64,000 bases of DNA from Cryptomeria japonica. Taxonomy: Eukaryota; Streptophyta; Pinopsida; Cupressales; Cupressaceae. How positions within the stretch are numbered: the first letter of the stretch is position 1; each line of letters begins with the position of its first letter. Below are positions 22,794 to 34,870 of the stretch, piece by piece. Where the stretch lies: positions 507,491,942 through 507,555,941 of the forward strand of contig NC_081410.1 of the NCBI RefSeq assembly GCF_030272615.1, given 5' to 3'. A program made the position numbers and the translations under genes. Below the pieces are notes generated by a model. That model had not been told where the DNA came from. It searched no databases and saw only the letters and a list, made by a program, of their open reading frames with translations.

Positions 22794-24501
22794 ATGTCTA
22801 CTAATTATTTTAGGAAGGATAGTCCTAAACTTGATGGAACCAACTATGGCATATGGAAGATCAGGATGGAGACACATCTTAATTGCATTGGAAAGGACAT
22901 ATGGGAAGTTACAAAGAATGGCTATACTGCTCCTACTCAAGGTCAGCCTAATCCACCTAACTTGGCTAAAGATGAGGAAAATGATTGCAAAGCAAGAGAA
23001 GCACTTTTGAGTGCATTATCAGATCAGAAAATCATGGGATTATCAGATAGATCAACTGCTAAAGCTATTTGGGACCATTTGGAAACATTGAATGAAGGAG
23101 ATTCCACAGTCAAAATTGCAAAACTTGAAAGCTTCCGGGTCAGGTATGGAAATCTGAAAATGGAAGAAGATGAAAGGATTTCTGCTTTTATGGAAAGAGT
23201 AAATGAAATTGTTTTGGGTATTAAATATTATGGAGGAACCTTAAGTGAAGATGAAATTGTTTCAAAAGTTTTAAGAGGATTACCACCTACATACAAAATG
23301 AAAGTTACTACTATAAATGAGTTAAGGACAATGCCTAATACATCAGTAACTAGAGATACATTGATTGGAAAACTTTCAGCTTTTGAAATTGAGGAATTTG
23401 GTCTTGTTACTACTATAAAGACAGATTTAGCTTTTAAGGCATCAACATCATCTGCATCATCATCATTTGACAAGTTTGATTGGAAAGCATTTTATGCAAG
23501 AGAACTTGAAGAAAGCGAGAGAGAAAATGAAGAACTTAAAGAACTTGAAGCACTATTTGCAAGGAAAATGCCTAAAGGTCCAGTTGGAAGTAAGTATGAA
23601 GGTAAATCACCCTTTAAATGTTTTAATTGCAATAAGATTGGTCATATGGCTTCAAGATGCCCTGATAGACATGCAAGATTGAAAGAAGAAGCTAGAAGAA
23701 CATACAAACCTAACCCTGAATATTAGAGATACAAATTTAAGAAGAATAAAGACAAGTCTTGTTATCTTGCTGATGAAGGAGTCACTGATGATTTTGATAA
23801 GGATCCGATAGACAGTAGATGGGTCTTTGTTGCTATAACAGAAGATCAACCGACACCTACTATTCAATCGGTAGAGAAGGCCCTGGTAGCTAAAGTTGAA
23901 AATAAGGATGAATGGATCATTGATTCAGGATGTTCACATCATATGACTGGCGATAAAAGTAAATTCTTGACTTTTCAGGAATATAATGGAGGTCTAGTTA
24001 GATTTGGAGATGACAAAGCTTGTTTGATCAAAGGAAAAGGTAGTATATCTCTTAATGGTAAGCACAATACTAACAATGTTTACTATGTTGAAGGTTTAAA
24101 GCATAATCTTTTGAGTGTTGGTCAATTAGTTGAAAAAGGATTTTAGTTACAATTCAAGAATGGGAATTGCAAAATTATGAACAAAACTAGTTTGGAAATA
24201 GCAACCGGTAATCAAACTAGAGGTAACATATTTCATTTGAACAAAAATGAAAAGACATGCTTGATTGCACATATTGATGAAAGTTGGCTATGGCATAAAA
24301 GACTCTATCATGTAAACTTTGATTGCATTGTGAAAATTAGTACTACTAAAGCAGTTAGAGATTTACCTATGATTGTTAAACCTCACAATGGAGTATGTAA
24401 GGAATGTAAATTTGAAAAGCAAGTTAGAGCATCATTTAAGAGTATTCCAAAAAAATCCAATAATTCTCTTGACTTAATTCATACTAATCTATGTGGTCCA
24501 G
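22794..24501 (+). pseudogene. Element D gag-pol, first part (gag, protease, start of integrase)
   Basis: One frame from ATG at 22794. The Gag N-terminus has LDGTNYGIWKIRMETHL (DUF4219-like), then the UBN2 core (KAIWDHLETLNEGDSTVKI, FMERVNEIVLG, KVLRGLPPTYKMK), a Glu-rich helix and a zinc knuckle CFNCNKIGHMASRC. A TAG at 23724 follows NPEY. The same frame continues into the protease (WIIDSGCSHHMTGDKSKF) and pre-integrase (NVYYVEGLKHNLLSVGQLV). A TAG at 24144 interrupts it, then ESWLWHKRLYHVNF and CKECKFEKQ of the HHCC domain follow. It breaks at LCGP where GyB is inserted. No frameshift is needed. Confidence 0.9.
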
Positions 24502-25226
24502 TGTCATGCCCAAACTTTTGGGCACGAACGGAATATGTTTTTTATAAAAAAACACAACTTAAAACATTAAATTTGCTAACATGTAATGCACTAGCAAGTT
24601 TGTCTTAACTATGTGTGAGTTAACCCTAACCACAAACTCAAGTAAGTGATATTAATTTAAATCAAATGCGGAACACTAAAAGAATTATTTATTATCTCAT
24701 CAATTTTAATCAATAAATTAATTTAGTCAATTAATTAACGTAGATAAAATTAATCTCTAATAACCATTTATTGTTTTTAGGAACTAATTAAATTAGTCCT
24801 AGAACTTAGTTTATAAATGTCTATATTTTATTTTAACAATAATATAAATATTATTAAACTAAATCATCGAAAGGGTCAATTAAATTCATAATGAAAATTT
24901 TTTCTGTAAAGTTTAATCTCAAAAACCTATATCAAATTAAACTCCAAAATAATAATAAAATCTAAAACATTTTCATTTTCACTTTATTCAAAGTTATCCA
25001 TGCAAACCCTAACTTTATTATTATAACAATAAAGCCCACTTTTTTTTATTTCTTTCATTTCTTATTCCTACTTTTACTTTTTGAATACCCTAACCCAAAC
25101 TCGGTTAGGGTTTCAAATTTATTTCTTGTGCAGGGGGGCCGAGCGTATACAGTGATGGAGGCGGCCAAAGTTTTTGAAGAGGGAGGCCATTGGGGGGGCT
25201 CCCCGCAGGGGTGGCCACTCCTGAGT

Positions 25227-25410
25227 CTGTGGGTCGTGGCCCACAGAGGCGGCCTAGGCCGTCGCTGTGGGACGCAGCCCGTAGCTAGGCAGCGCCATCG
25301 CTATGGGGTGCCACCCATAGTGGGGGGCAAAGCCTCCCACTGTGGGTTGTGGCCCACAGTGGTGGCTGTGGCCACCGCTGGGGGTCATCGCCCACTATGC
25401 GGGGGGGGCC
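25227..25410. repeat. GC-rich array of imperfect palindromes in GyB LTR
   Basis: About five units 36-40 bases apart, each a short hairpin of the type CTGTGGG-n6-CCCACAG (25227: CTGTGGGTCGTGGCCCACAG; another near 25342 with GTGGGTTGTGGCCCAC). The middle units are imperfect. The array lies in an island much richer in G and C than its surroundings. Confidence 0.8.
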
Positions 25411-25580
25411 CCGCCTTGTGGGGACATCTGTAGGGGCCAAGCCCCTTTCCAAGGTTTTTTTCTTGTTTTTTTAAATCAATTTTTTTTTAAATTTTTTTTG
25501 TATATCTATGTATATATATATAAATTTATATATATTTATATATATATTGCATATATAGATGCATGTTAAAAATAGGTGTA

Positions 25581-25694
<114 letters not shown>

Positions 25695-28262
25695 TGGTTT
25701 TGATACCTAGGCTAACTCTGTTAAGCAAAAATACAAATATCATTTTTTTTTTGATAAAACAAAAATCTCCTTTTTTTTAAAAAAAAAAAATAGATTCATT
25801 TAAATATCTTGATTTAAATCAATGTAATTTTTTTTTTTTAAAAATCAAATGTCATAAAACAGAGATAAATTATTTGATTTTAGATTTATTTTCTGCAAAT
25901 AAATGATTGATAGAATTCCATAAAATTAAACAGCAACAATTTAAATGTTATATTATTTAAATTTAACTTTAGAGATATGCATAGGAAATAAACTGAACAT
26001 TTGTTTTCCAAGTAACATGAATGCAATCATTAAAACTTCAAGAACAATACAAAACGTAAACTCCACATAAATAATTCATTTTGCAACCATATAATATTTA
26101 ATGAAATAATGTATTTCCTTAAAGTATAATTAAAATAAATTATAGTCAATCTTACAAATGGATCTCTCATTTCTATTAAATGAGGACCTTAAAAATAATA
26201 GATACATTTCCTTACGAAAATAGATACAACATAGTTTCCCTTTACATTGTTGCAACTTAAAAACATAGATTTTCTATTCCCAAATCTTTTTCTGTAAACA
26301 AATAAAACCAACAACTTCTACTTGTCCTTTTCCTTTCTTCCAACAACCTACAAATAAATCATAGGCTATGACCATGGAGTGCTCACCTCCCAGCCTAGGC
26401 TAACTAGTAGCCACCCCTGAGCTTGGAGAACCAAGCCCTAGACAGGTTACACACATGCAAACACAACAAGCAGTGGAAAACAATCACAATAACATATTCC
26501 CAAGCAAGGCTACACTACACCACAAAATGTGATGATTTTACACGGGTGGTAGTGGACCAAATACCCTGAGGAGACTACAAGTATGGTAAAACACAAAGCC
26601 ACCTCATGGCAAACAAGATATATCATAAGTATAATAACCCCACATCCTTATGCCCCCCAAGGGATTCATGCCTTATTTCCCTCCTTATGGCCCCCAAATG
26701 CATAAAAAAGCCATGCTGCAAGGGTCACATAAATATCCCTTGAGATCACTCTCATAATGAGAGCCTCTCACTCGAGGGTTGTCAAGCTTCTACCACCCAA
26801 AATACCATCCTCTCTCACAAGATTAGGAGGTCTTGGTTACTCCCCAAACATGGAATGCATACAAGAAATAAAATACATAATGCGTAATAATTTTCACAAA
26901 AGAAAACGCAAGAAACTAGCCTTTTCTTACAAGCAAATCTTTTCAACATAACATGCAACATGAAAACAATACAAAGAGAAGTTAAACCAACCTTCAAACT
27001 GCCCAAAGTTATGCCACAATTCCTTCCCTCTCTACCCTTCGCCCAATTCCTATACCAAATCTGTTTTTCTTTTCAAAATTGCATTGTCTCCAAAAATGGA
27101 GAGTGGGTGATGAACCCGCAAAATCTCTCATTCTTGCCTAAGAAGACCTCAGTGAGAGTTCTCACAGGTTTATAAAATTGAAAAAGGAAAAAGTCTAAAA
27201 AGATCAAAAGGGATCTCTCATCAAAAGGTAAAGTTAACTAAACTAGACGATGCCTTCTAAATTCAATTTTCGCACATCTTAGAAAACTCACTTTTTGGGA
27301 TGACTAAACAGTCACATGGGAGTTGTCACATGCCTAAAATTATTCCTAGCCCTTAGGTATACCTTATGGGATTCAGGAAACACCTTTAAACTACCCCTAG
27401 GAGTCCATTTAACCCCTTTTAAACCCACCTAAAGTTAACTTTCGGGTCAAACCTAAGTTGACCACCCCAAAGATTCTCTACTCAAGGAAAATATAGAACC
27501 ACATTAAATTATTCAAGAAGCTATGGTTAAAACAACTCCCTCCAAGAGACAATTCAAAAATCAAGACATAAATCAACACATGTGTCAAGTGACACAATAA
27601 AAATACTTTTACAAAATTACACATGAAATTTTGTCTCTTGTTGGATTTACACAATTTAATAAATTCAATTTAACACACATGCCACATTCACTTTCACAAA
27701 TAAAATATGATACAAATGGGTTGTTGTCTCTCCAAATAGACAAACCCTGATTTTATGAATGTACATAGGTCTAGGTTTGGTTCTCCATAATGTTTCCATG
27801 GTCACATGGATAATTTTTCTGTGCATCTCAATTAAACATTAGTAATTCCAAATAACCTCATATAATATAAAAACATTGAATAAGAATACACATCAAACAC
27901 TCTGCATACAATATACTTTTAAACAAATCAATACATCTTACATCCAAATAAATCCACATAAGCAATTATCATAATCCCCATAATTTTAATCCATATGTAA
28001 ACCATGCATCCTATTTCTATCAACATAGTAAAGTCCTGCAAATCCAAAATGACATACATCATCCCCATTTATCCTATTCTAGATTCATATAGAGTTTTGT
28101 ATCTATAATGCATAGCAATGAAACATCAATATATATCAAAGTTATCCAAATCATGGAATCATATAAGTTCTAAATCAAAAATGCATAAAAGTTAAAGCAT
28201 CCATAATTTTCTCAACATGGAAAACATTGAAATGCTAGGATGAGTCAGGGTAGGGCCTCACA

Positions 28263-28272
28263 CCCTCCTTGT
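28263..28272 (-). promoter_or_regulatory. GyB polypurine tract
   Basis: Plus CCCTCCTTGT directly follows the LTR end, so the minus strand has ACAAGGAGGG against the LTR start TGTGAGG, as expected for plus-strand priming. Confidence 0.75.
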
Positions 28273-28279
28273 CTAGGCA

Positions 28280-29560
28280 TGAACTTCCTCCTGGAGTTCA
28301 TAAAAAAGGTGGGGCTACTGTGATTTCATACGCATTGCGTCCTCCCATGAAGGCGTAACCTCATCATAGCAATCCCACTAGACCCTAACCTAGTCCATCT
28401 CTTGACCTCAAAGGGCCAGTGTCCGACGTGCCAAAATGCGAATGGGATCCAAAGCTAGCTGCCCATCCGACACTACCTACAAGGCATCCCAATCTAAAAT
28501 GTGAGACTCATCATAGACATACTTTCTCAAAACTGATACATGAAACACATCGTGGATGCGTGACAGGCTAGGTGGCAATGCTAAATGATAGGCAACTGGT
28601 CCTATCCTCTCAAGGATCTCAAATGGTCCTACAAAGCCAGGTGCGAGCTTAGAACCCTTTTCATAATGGATTGGACTCTTATGCGGTCACACTCTCAAAA
28701 AGACTCTGTCTCCAACCAAGTAGATATGATCTATCCTCTTCGCATCTGCATACTTCTTCTGTCTATCTTGTGCCTCTCTAAGACGCTACCTAATCAAATC
28801 CACCTACTATTCCATATCCTAAACTATCTCAGGACCAATAGCACCTACGTCCTCTATGCGGTCCCAACTCAATAGTGTCCTACAAGGCTTGTCATATAAT
28901 GCTTGATAGGGTGGCATCCCCAAAGAAGTGTTATGCCCATTGTTATAGGCAAACTCCACTAAGGGAAGGTACTCTTCCCATCTGGTCTGATGATTCATGA
29001 CGTACATGTGAAGCATATCCTCTAACACCTAGTTAACCCTCTCTATCTGACCATCCATTTCTTGATGATAGGTTGTATTGAAGTTGAGCTTAGTGCCCAT
29101 AGCTGCCTGTAATGCCTTCTAAAAGGAAGAAGTGAAGAGGGAATCCCTGTCAGAAATAATCTTGCGTGGAATGCCATGAAGTCTGACAATGTCTCGTAAG
29201 ATCACCTATGCCATTGCTGGTGCTGTGAAGGTAGTCCAAACTGGTGAAAAGTGGGCCACTTTGGTCAATTTGTCAACTGTCACCAAGATGGCATCATGGC
29301 GACGAGATGACATAGGAAGACCAATGATGAAATCCATGGATATAGTATCCCACTTCCACTTTGGTATAGCATGAGACTAGAGCAACCCACCTAGATGGCA
29401 GTGCTCTGCCTTGACTCTCTAACACTCGAGGCATCGAGCTACTAACTCAGCAATGAGCTATGGCATTCCTAGCCAATGATATAACTGTCTCAAGTTAGCA
29501 TGCATCTTCTTAACTCTGGGATGTGCTACATAAGGAGCTCTATGAGCCTCCATGACAATG
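28280..29560 (-). pseudogene. GyB integrase with chromodomain-like tail
   Basis: The minus strand reads C..C zinc residues near 29420 (SRCLEC), then WDTISMDFIIGLP (first Asp), ILVTVDKLTKVAHF, IISDRDSLFTS (second Asp) and DGQIERVN (Glu). The open segment 29028-28819 continues with LEDMLHMYVMNHQTRWEEYL. The later [10 protein letters not shown] and [12 protein letters not shown] region follows. The tail at about 28310-28430 reads DPIRILARRTLAL, then VRVxWDCYDEVTPSWED in a frame with stops, where x is a stop codon. This resembles the chromodomain-like end of Tekay/Del elements, thought to guide integration to heterochromatin. Stops fall at many Gln-type positions. Confidence 0.82.
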
Positions 29561-29664
29561 AGCTCTCACAAACCTCTGGAAGAAGGTACATAGATGTGCC
29601 CTCTATGGCGTAATAGTCTATCAGACTCCAAAGAATAATCCACATATTTCCCTTCTAGAGTATC

Positions 29665-31010
29665 CTAAGATCGTATTACCTGACAAACCTCTAAATACCA
29701 TCCATCCTCTAGCAACTGCTGCAATATCCAATCTCTCAAATCTGTGCCCATAGATATGGTGTATACCTCATGACGTCTCCTACTCAAATCATCTGCAACT
29801 ACGTTTTCTTTCCCTTTGATGTAGTGAACATCAAAATCATACTCGCAAAAGAACTCCATCCATCTCCTCTGACGTGCATTAAGGTTCGGCTGAGTGAATA
29901 TGTACTGAAGACTTTGATGGTCTGAATGAAGCTCAAAATGATGGTCCAAAAGGAAGTGTCTCCACCTCACAAGTGCATGCATTACTGCTACAAGCTCAAG
30001 GTCATGAGTAGGTTAGTTAAGCTCATGAGTCTTAAGTTTCCTAGACTCAAAAGCTATAGCCCTACCATCCTACATAAGGATTGCTCCTAAACCCTCTAGG
30101 GAAGCATTTGTGCAAACCATGAAGTCAGCTGAGGGATCTGGTACTACAAGGATAGGTACACTAGTAAGTGCCTTTTTGAGTTCTTGAAAGGCCCTCTCGC
30201 ACTTCTCTATCCACTCAAATTTCTTCCCTTTATGCTAAAGAGAAGTAATAGGATGTGTGACTCTAGAGAATCCCTCAACAAGGAGTCGGTAATAACTTGC
30301 TAAGCCCATGAAGCTCCTGACCTCTGTCACACTGGTTGGCATTGGCCAATCCATAATTGCTCTGATCTTTGATGGGTCTACTAAGATCCCATCACCAGAA
30401 ATAACGTGCCCAAGGTACTTGACCTCTAATCGAAAGAAAGCACACTTTGAAAAACTGCCAAACAACTGATTATCCCTCAAACACTGCAAAACCTGCCTCA
30501 AGTGCTCCTCATGCTCCTTCTCATCCCGAGAATATATCAATATGTCATCAAGGAACACAATCACAAAATGGTCAAGAAATGTGCGGAATACCCCATTCAT
30601 GAGGCTCATGAAAACAACTAGAGCATTCGTAAGACCGAATGGGACCACGGTGAACTCATAGTGGCCATATCTAGTGCGAAATACGGTCTTGTAGATATCG
30701 CTTTCCACTATCCTCAACTGATGGTATCCTGACTTCAGATCAATTTTGGAAAATACTTTGGCACCCTAAAGTTGGTCGAATAAATCATCGATCTTGGGCA
30801 AGGGATATCGGTTCTTGATGGTTACTTTGTTCAACTGATGATAATCCATGCATAATTGAAGAGATCCGTCCTTCTTGTTCACGAAGATGACTAGTGCACC
30901 CCAAGGGGATACACTAGGATGAATGTGACCCTTCTCTAGGAGTTCCTCAAGCTACATCTTGAGCTCATTAAGATCATTTGTGGTCATCCTATAAGGTGGT
31001 CTTGAAACTG
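29665..31010 (-). pseudogene. GyB reverse transcriptase and RNase H
   Basis: RT begins near 31010 with EPVSRPPYRMTTNDLNELKM. It continues with [35 protein letters not shown], the open segment 30717-30235 with [20 protein letters not shown], the catalytic FLDDILIYS and [13 protein letters not shown]. RNase H follows at 30150-29665, with ALVRWRHFLLDHHFELHSDH and VVADDLSRR. YLDD/FIDD boxes keep both Asp residues. Frame breaks occur at about 30730-30950 and 29985-30230. Confidence 0.88.
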
Positions 31011-31075
31011 GCTCAGCTCCTGGTACAAGGTCTATATGAAAGTCAATCTCTATGAGGCGGCATCCCAGGTAGCTC

Positions 31076-31762
31076 TTAAGGAAACACGTCTGAATATCCC
31101 TTAAGGATAGGATGGTCATCAATCGATGTTTCCTTTTCATCCTCTTCCTCTCTATCATTGATAGTGATGGAAAATAGCTGACATCCCTTTTGCATGCTCC
31201 GCTTAAGCTGCATTGCGGAAATTATACGAAGAGACACGGGTCTCTGAATCCCTATGATTACTATGGGTGAACCCTGATCATCCTCACACTCGATTTCTTT
31301 CCAGCAGAAATCCATCTTGGCTCTGTGGGCATAAAGCCAATCCATGCCAAGTACGATGCCATATGATCCAAGTGGTGTAGCTCTAAGGTCTACTAAGGTG
31401 GTGGTATTGCTAATCTGAAGCTGACATGCCCTAACCTTTGATTCCACTAACACTCTAGCCCCTGAAGCTAACTCCACTTCATAACTGATACCTTGTCTAG
31501 TTGCTACAAGCCTGCAACGCTCCATAACCAATGGAGATATAAAGGAATCAGTAGCTCCTGAATCAAATAATATAGATACACTATTACCTCTTATCATACC
31601 TGCAGCCTCAATGACTATGGCCTGGTGCTCTGTCTGGTGGTTGTCAACTACTGCAAAGACTCTATGGGACCTGCCCATATCTCCAACTGTAGGCTCTAAT
31701 GGTGCCATCCTCTGATTCCCTACCATCTGACCTAGAGGACACTCTCTCACCATGTGCCCCAT
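31076..31762 (-). pseudogene. GyB aspartic protease
   Basis: An open minus-strand segment of 228 codons. It starts at the last half of a CCHC knuckle (GHMVRECPLG) and has SILFDSGATDSFISPLVMER, the retropepsin active site with DSGA intact. LGMDWLYAHRAKMDFCWKEI closes the fold (RVP_2 type). It ends with DDHPILKGYSDVFP, the usual lead-in to RT. No internal stop, so it is the best-kept GyB part. Confidence 0.85.
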
Positions 31763-33037
31763 GTCTCCACATGTGAAACATGCACCGTGTGCCTAAAACT
31801 GGATGCCCTAAGGCCTAGAAAAAGATTGTCCCCCTGTCCTACTAGAACCATTGTACCCACCCCTGGAGGACTGCTGAGTCCTCGCCAGAGGTGTGTAAGG
31901 AACCTTAGATCACTATTCTCGCCTATAACCCTGCGACTGCCACTGCTTAGGCTTTGTGCCCTACTGACTCTACGGAGGCCTCTGCCTCTGGTTCTGTTGC
32001 GACTGTTGCAGAGGAGGAGTTTTGGAGAACCCTGGTGTGTTTCTGTTATTTCCCTTCCAATGGGGTTTCTGAAACCCGTATGTCTGGGGTATAGGGTTTT
32101 AGTTCTGGAACTAATCCCTGGTATCCTGTGGCCTGACCTGAATCTCCTTTGCTATCAAGGCCTTCTCCATAGCAACCCGAAGGCTCCCTGGAGCGGACAT
32201 CCTCACTGGTCCTGCTATGTCGGCATTCAGCCCTCTGATGAAATGGTTGACGAGAAGTTTCTCATCCTTTAGGTAGTCCACGTATGGCAAGAGCTCAAAG
32301 AACTTGCTCTCGTACTGGGTCACTGAGAGACCCTTTTGTTGGAGGTCATGGAACTCATCTATCCTATGCTGTCTGTAATGCTTTGACAAGTACCTCTCCT
32401 TGAACCTCTCTGTAAAAATCTCCCATGTGAGGGTATCAGCAACTAAACCACACTTGCATTCCTCCTGTCTTCACCATGTGGAGGCCATTCCTCTTAATAG
32501 GTGGACTGCTACACGTGCCTTTAGATTGCTCTCGTAAGAGCGCAATGCAAAGAACCTATCAAGGCTTAATAGCCAAGCCTCAGCGTCTACCCCGTCGGTA
32601 GAACCCCCAAAAGATGGTGGCTGGAGGCACATAACCTCTCTGATAAGATACCCTGGCTCCCGACAAGCTCTCTCATAATACACTAGCTCTGCCACTAGAG
32701 GTGGTCCTGGTCGATGCACAGACTCAGGCTCATTCTCACCCTGACTCTCTATGGGAATAGGAGGTGGACTCCTACTCCGTTCCCTATCTGTCGATCTATG
32801 ACTCCCTGAGTTCTGATTTTCAACATGATGATCCTCGGTTGGAAACCTATCCTAGACTATACTAATCATATTTTGGAGTGTCTCTAAGATACCTCGGTTT
32901 GGACCGACTGGCGGTTCGGGAGGAGCCTTCGGATTCCCTTCCGGAACCGATTCCTCCCTATCGACCTCATCGCATGCTATGTGTACACGCTTAGGACCCC
33001 TTCTGCGCTTACGAGCTTGTCGCGTAGTTGGAGGCAT
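31763..33037 (-). pseudogene. GyB gag
   Basis: The start ATG (complement near 33035-33037) opens MPPTTRQARKRRRGPKRV, a basic N-terminus 155 bases inside the primer site. The capsid core continues in broken segments: PPSFGGSTDGVDAEAWLLSL, FFALRSYESNLKARVAVHLL (32719-32471), then FKERYLSKHYRQHRIDEFHD, VTQYESKFFELLPYVDYLKD and VNHFIRGLNADIAG (32389-32111). A Gln/Pro-rich stretch and CFTCGDMGHMVRECP, an intact zinc knuckle, follow at about 31765. At least four nonsense codons interrupt it, several at TAG. Confidence 0.85.
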
Positions 33038-33192
33038 CCTAATGAGAAAAATAAAACAAATTAAATAACTAATTTCTTTGGAAAAATATTTAATTAATTA
33101 AATTTAAATATCCTAGAAAATTAATATAATAAAATTAGTTAAATATTTAAAGCGAAACGTAATGGAGAAAGGTTCCTAGTGTTGGAAACCTT

Positions 33193-33204
33193 GCTCTGAT
33201 ACCA
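33193..33204 (-). promoter_or_regulatory. GyB primer binding site
   Basis: Minus strand TGGTATCAGAGC, three bases from the LTR end CATGACA. Perfect match to the initiator Met tRNA type. Confidence 0.9.
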
Positions 33205-34034
33205 AAATGTCATGCCCAAACTTTTGGGCACGAATGGAATAAATTTTTTTTTTAAAAACACAACTTAAAACATTAAATTTGCTAACATGTAACGCACTAG
33301 CAAGTTTGTCTTAACTATGTGCCACTAACTCAAGTAAGTTATATTAATTTAAATCAAATCTAGAACACTAAAAGAATTATTTATTATCTCATCGATTTTA
33401 ATCAATAAATTAATTTAGTCAATTAATTGACGTAGATAAAATTGATCTCTAATAACCATTAATTGTTTTTAGGAACTAATTAAATTAGTCCTAGCACTTA
33501 GTTTATAAATGTCTATATTTTATTTTAACAATAATTAAAATATGATTAAACTAAATCGTCTAAAGGGTCAATTAAATTCATAATGAAAATTTGTTCTATA
33601 AAGTTTAATCTCAAAAACCTATATCAGATTAAACTCCAAAATAATAATAAAATCTAAAACATTTTCTTTTTAAATATACCCATATGTTTATTAAACAACA
33701 TATATAAAATATAAACGCCTAATAAATTAAATAACTCTACAATTTGTCTAATTCATATTCTTAACTATATATATATATATGTTTTCACTTTATTAAAAGT
33801 TATCCATCCAAACCCTAACTTTATTATTATAACAATAAAGCTCCCTTGTTTTTTTATTTCTTTCATTCCTTATTCCTACTTTTACTTTTTGAATACCCTA
33901 ACCCAAACTGGGTTAGGGTTTCAAATTTATTTCTTGTGCAAGGGGGCCGAGCGTATACAGTGATGGAGGCGGCCGAAGTTTTTGAAGAGGGAGGCCATGG
34001 GGGGGGCTCCACACAGGGGTGGCTACTGCCGAGC

Positions 34035-34225
34035 CTGTGGGTCGCGGCCCACAGAGATGACCTAGGCTGCCACTGTGGGACGCAACCCACAGCGCAGCAA
34101 CATTGTCGCTGTGGGGCGCCGCCCATAGTGGGGGCCGAAGCCTCCCACTGTGGGTTGCGGCCCATAGTGGTGGCTGCGGCCACCACTGGGGGTCGCCACC
34201 CACTATGCGGGGGGGGGGGCGCCGC
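34035..34225. repeat. GC-rich palindrome array in GyB 5' LTR
   Basis: Same five-unit pattern as 25227-25410, e.g. CTGTGGGTCGCGGCCCACAG at 34035 and CACTGTGGGACGCAACCCAC further on. The copies differ mostly by C/T and G/A changes. Confidence 0.8.
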
Positions 34226-34323
34226 CCCACAGGGACATCCGTAGGGGCCGAGCCCCTTTCCAAGGTTTTTTTTTGTTTTTTAAATTAAATTTTTTTTAAT
34301 TTTTTTTTTGTTTAAATTAATTA

Positions 34324-34358
<35 letters not shown>

Positions 34359-34404
34359 AATTTATATATATTACATATATAGATGCATGTTAAAAATAGG
34401 TGTA

Positions 34405-34520
<116 letters not shown>

Positions 34521-34704
34521 TGGTTTTGATACCCAGGCTAACTCTGTTAAGCAAAAATACAAATATCATATTTTTTTTTTTTTGATAAAACAAAAATCCC
34601 CCTTTTTTTTTTTAAGATTGATTTAAATATGCTGATTTAAATCAATGTATGTTTTTTTTAAAAGAAATCAAATGTCATAAAACAAAGATAAACTATTAGA
34701 TTTT

Positions 34705-34870
34705 AGATTTATTTTCTGCAAATAAATTATTGACAGAATTCCATAAAATTAAACAGCAACTATATAAATAGGATATTATTTAAATTAAATAGACTATTTA
34801 ACTCTAGGTTTTATTTTCTGCAAATTAATAAAATGACAGAATTCAATACATTTAACAGCAACTATATAAA
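34705..34870. repeat. Tandem duplication private to GyB 5' LTR
   Basis: The stretch from TTTTATTTTCTGCAAAT to CAGCAACTATATAAAT occurs twice in a row here, with drift. The 3' LTR has it once (near 25886-25950). Confidence 0.75.

Noticed and set aside
25227-25410. CRISPR-like array
   Set aside because: The spaced palindromes are GC-rich, the units themselves vary, no cas genes exist and the context is a plant LTR.
25128-25569. Open frame in the GC-rich island of the GyB LTR (and 33846-34288 in the other LTR)
   Set aside because: Frames are open on several frames and both strands because of GC-rich repeats. Composition is low-complexity and the two LTR copies do not keep one frame better than another.
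31754-32272. 172-codon plus-strand frame
   Set aside because: Antisense shadow of GyB gag; no independent motif.
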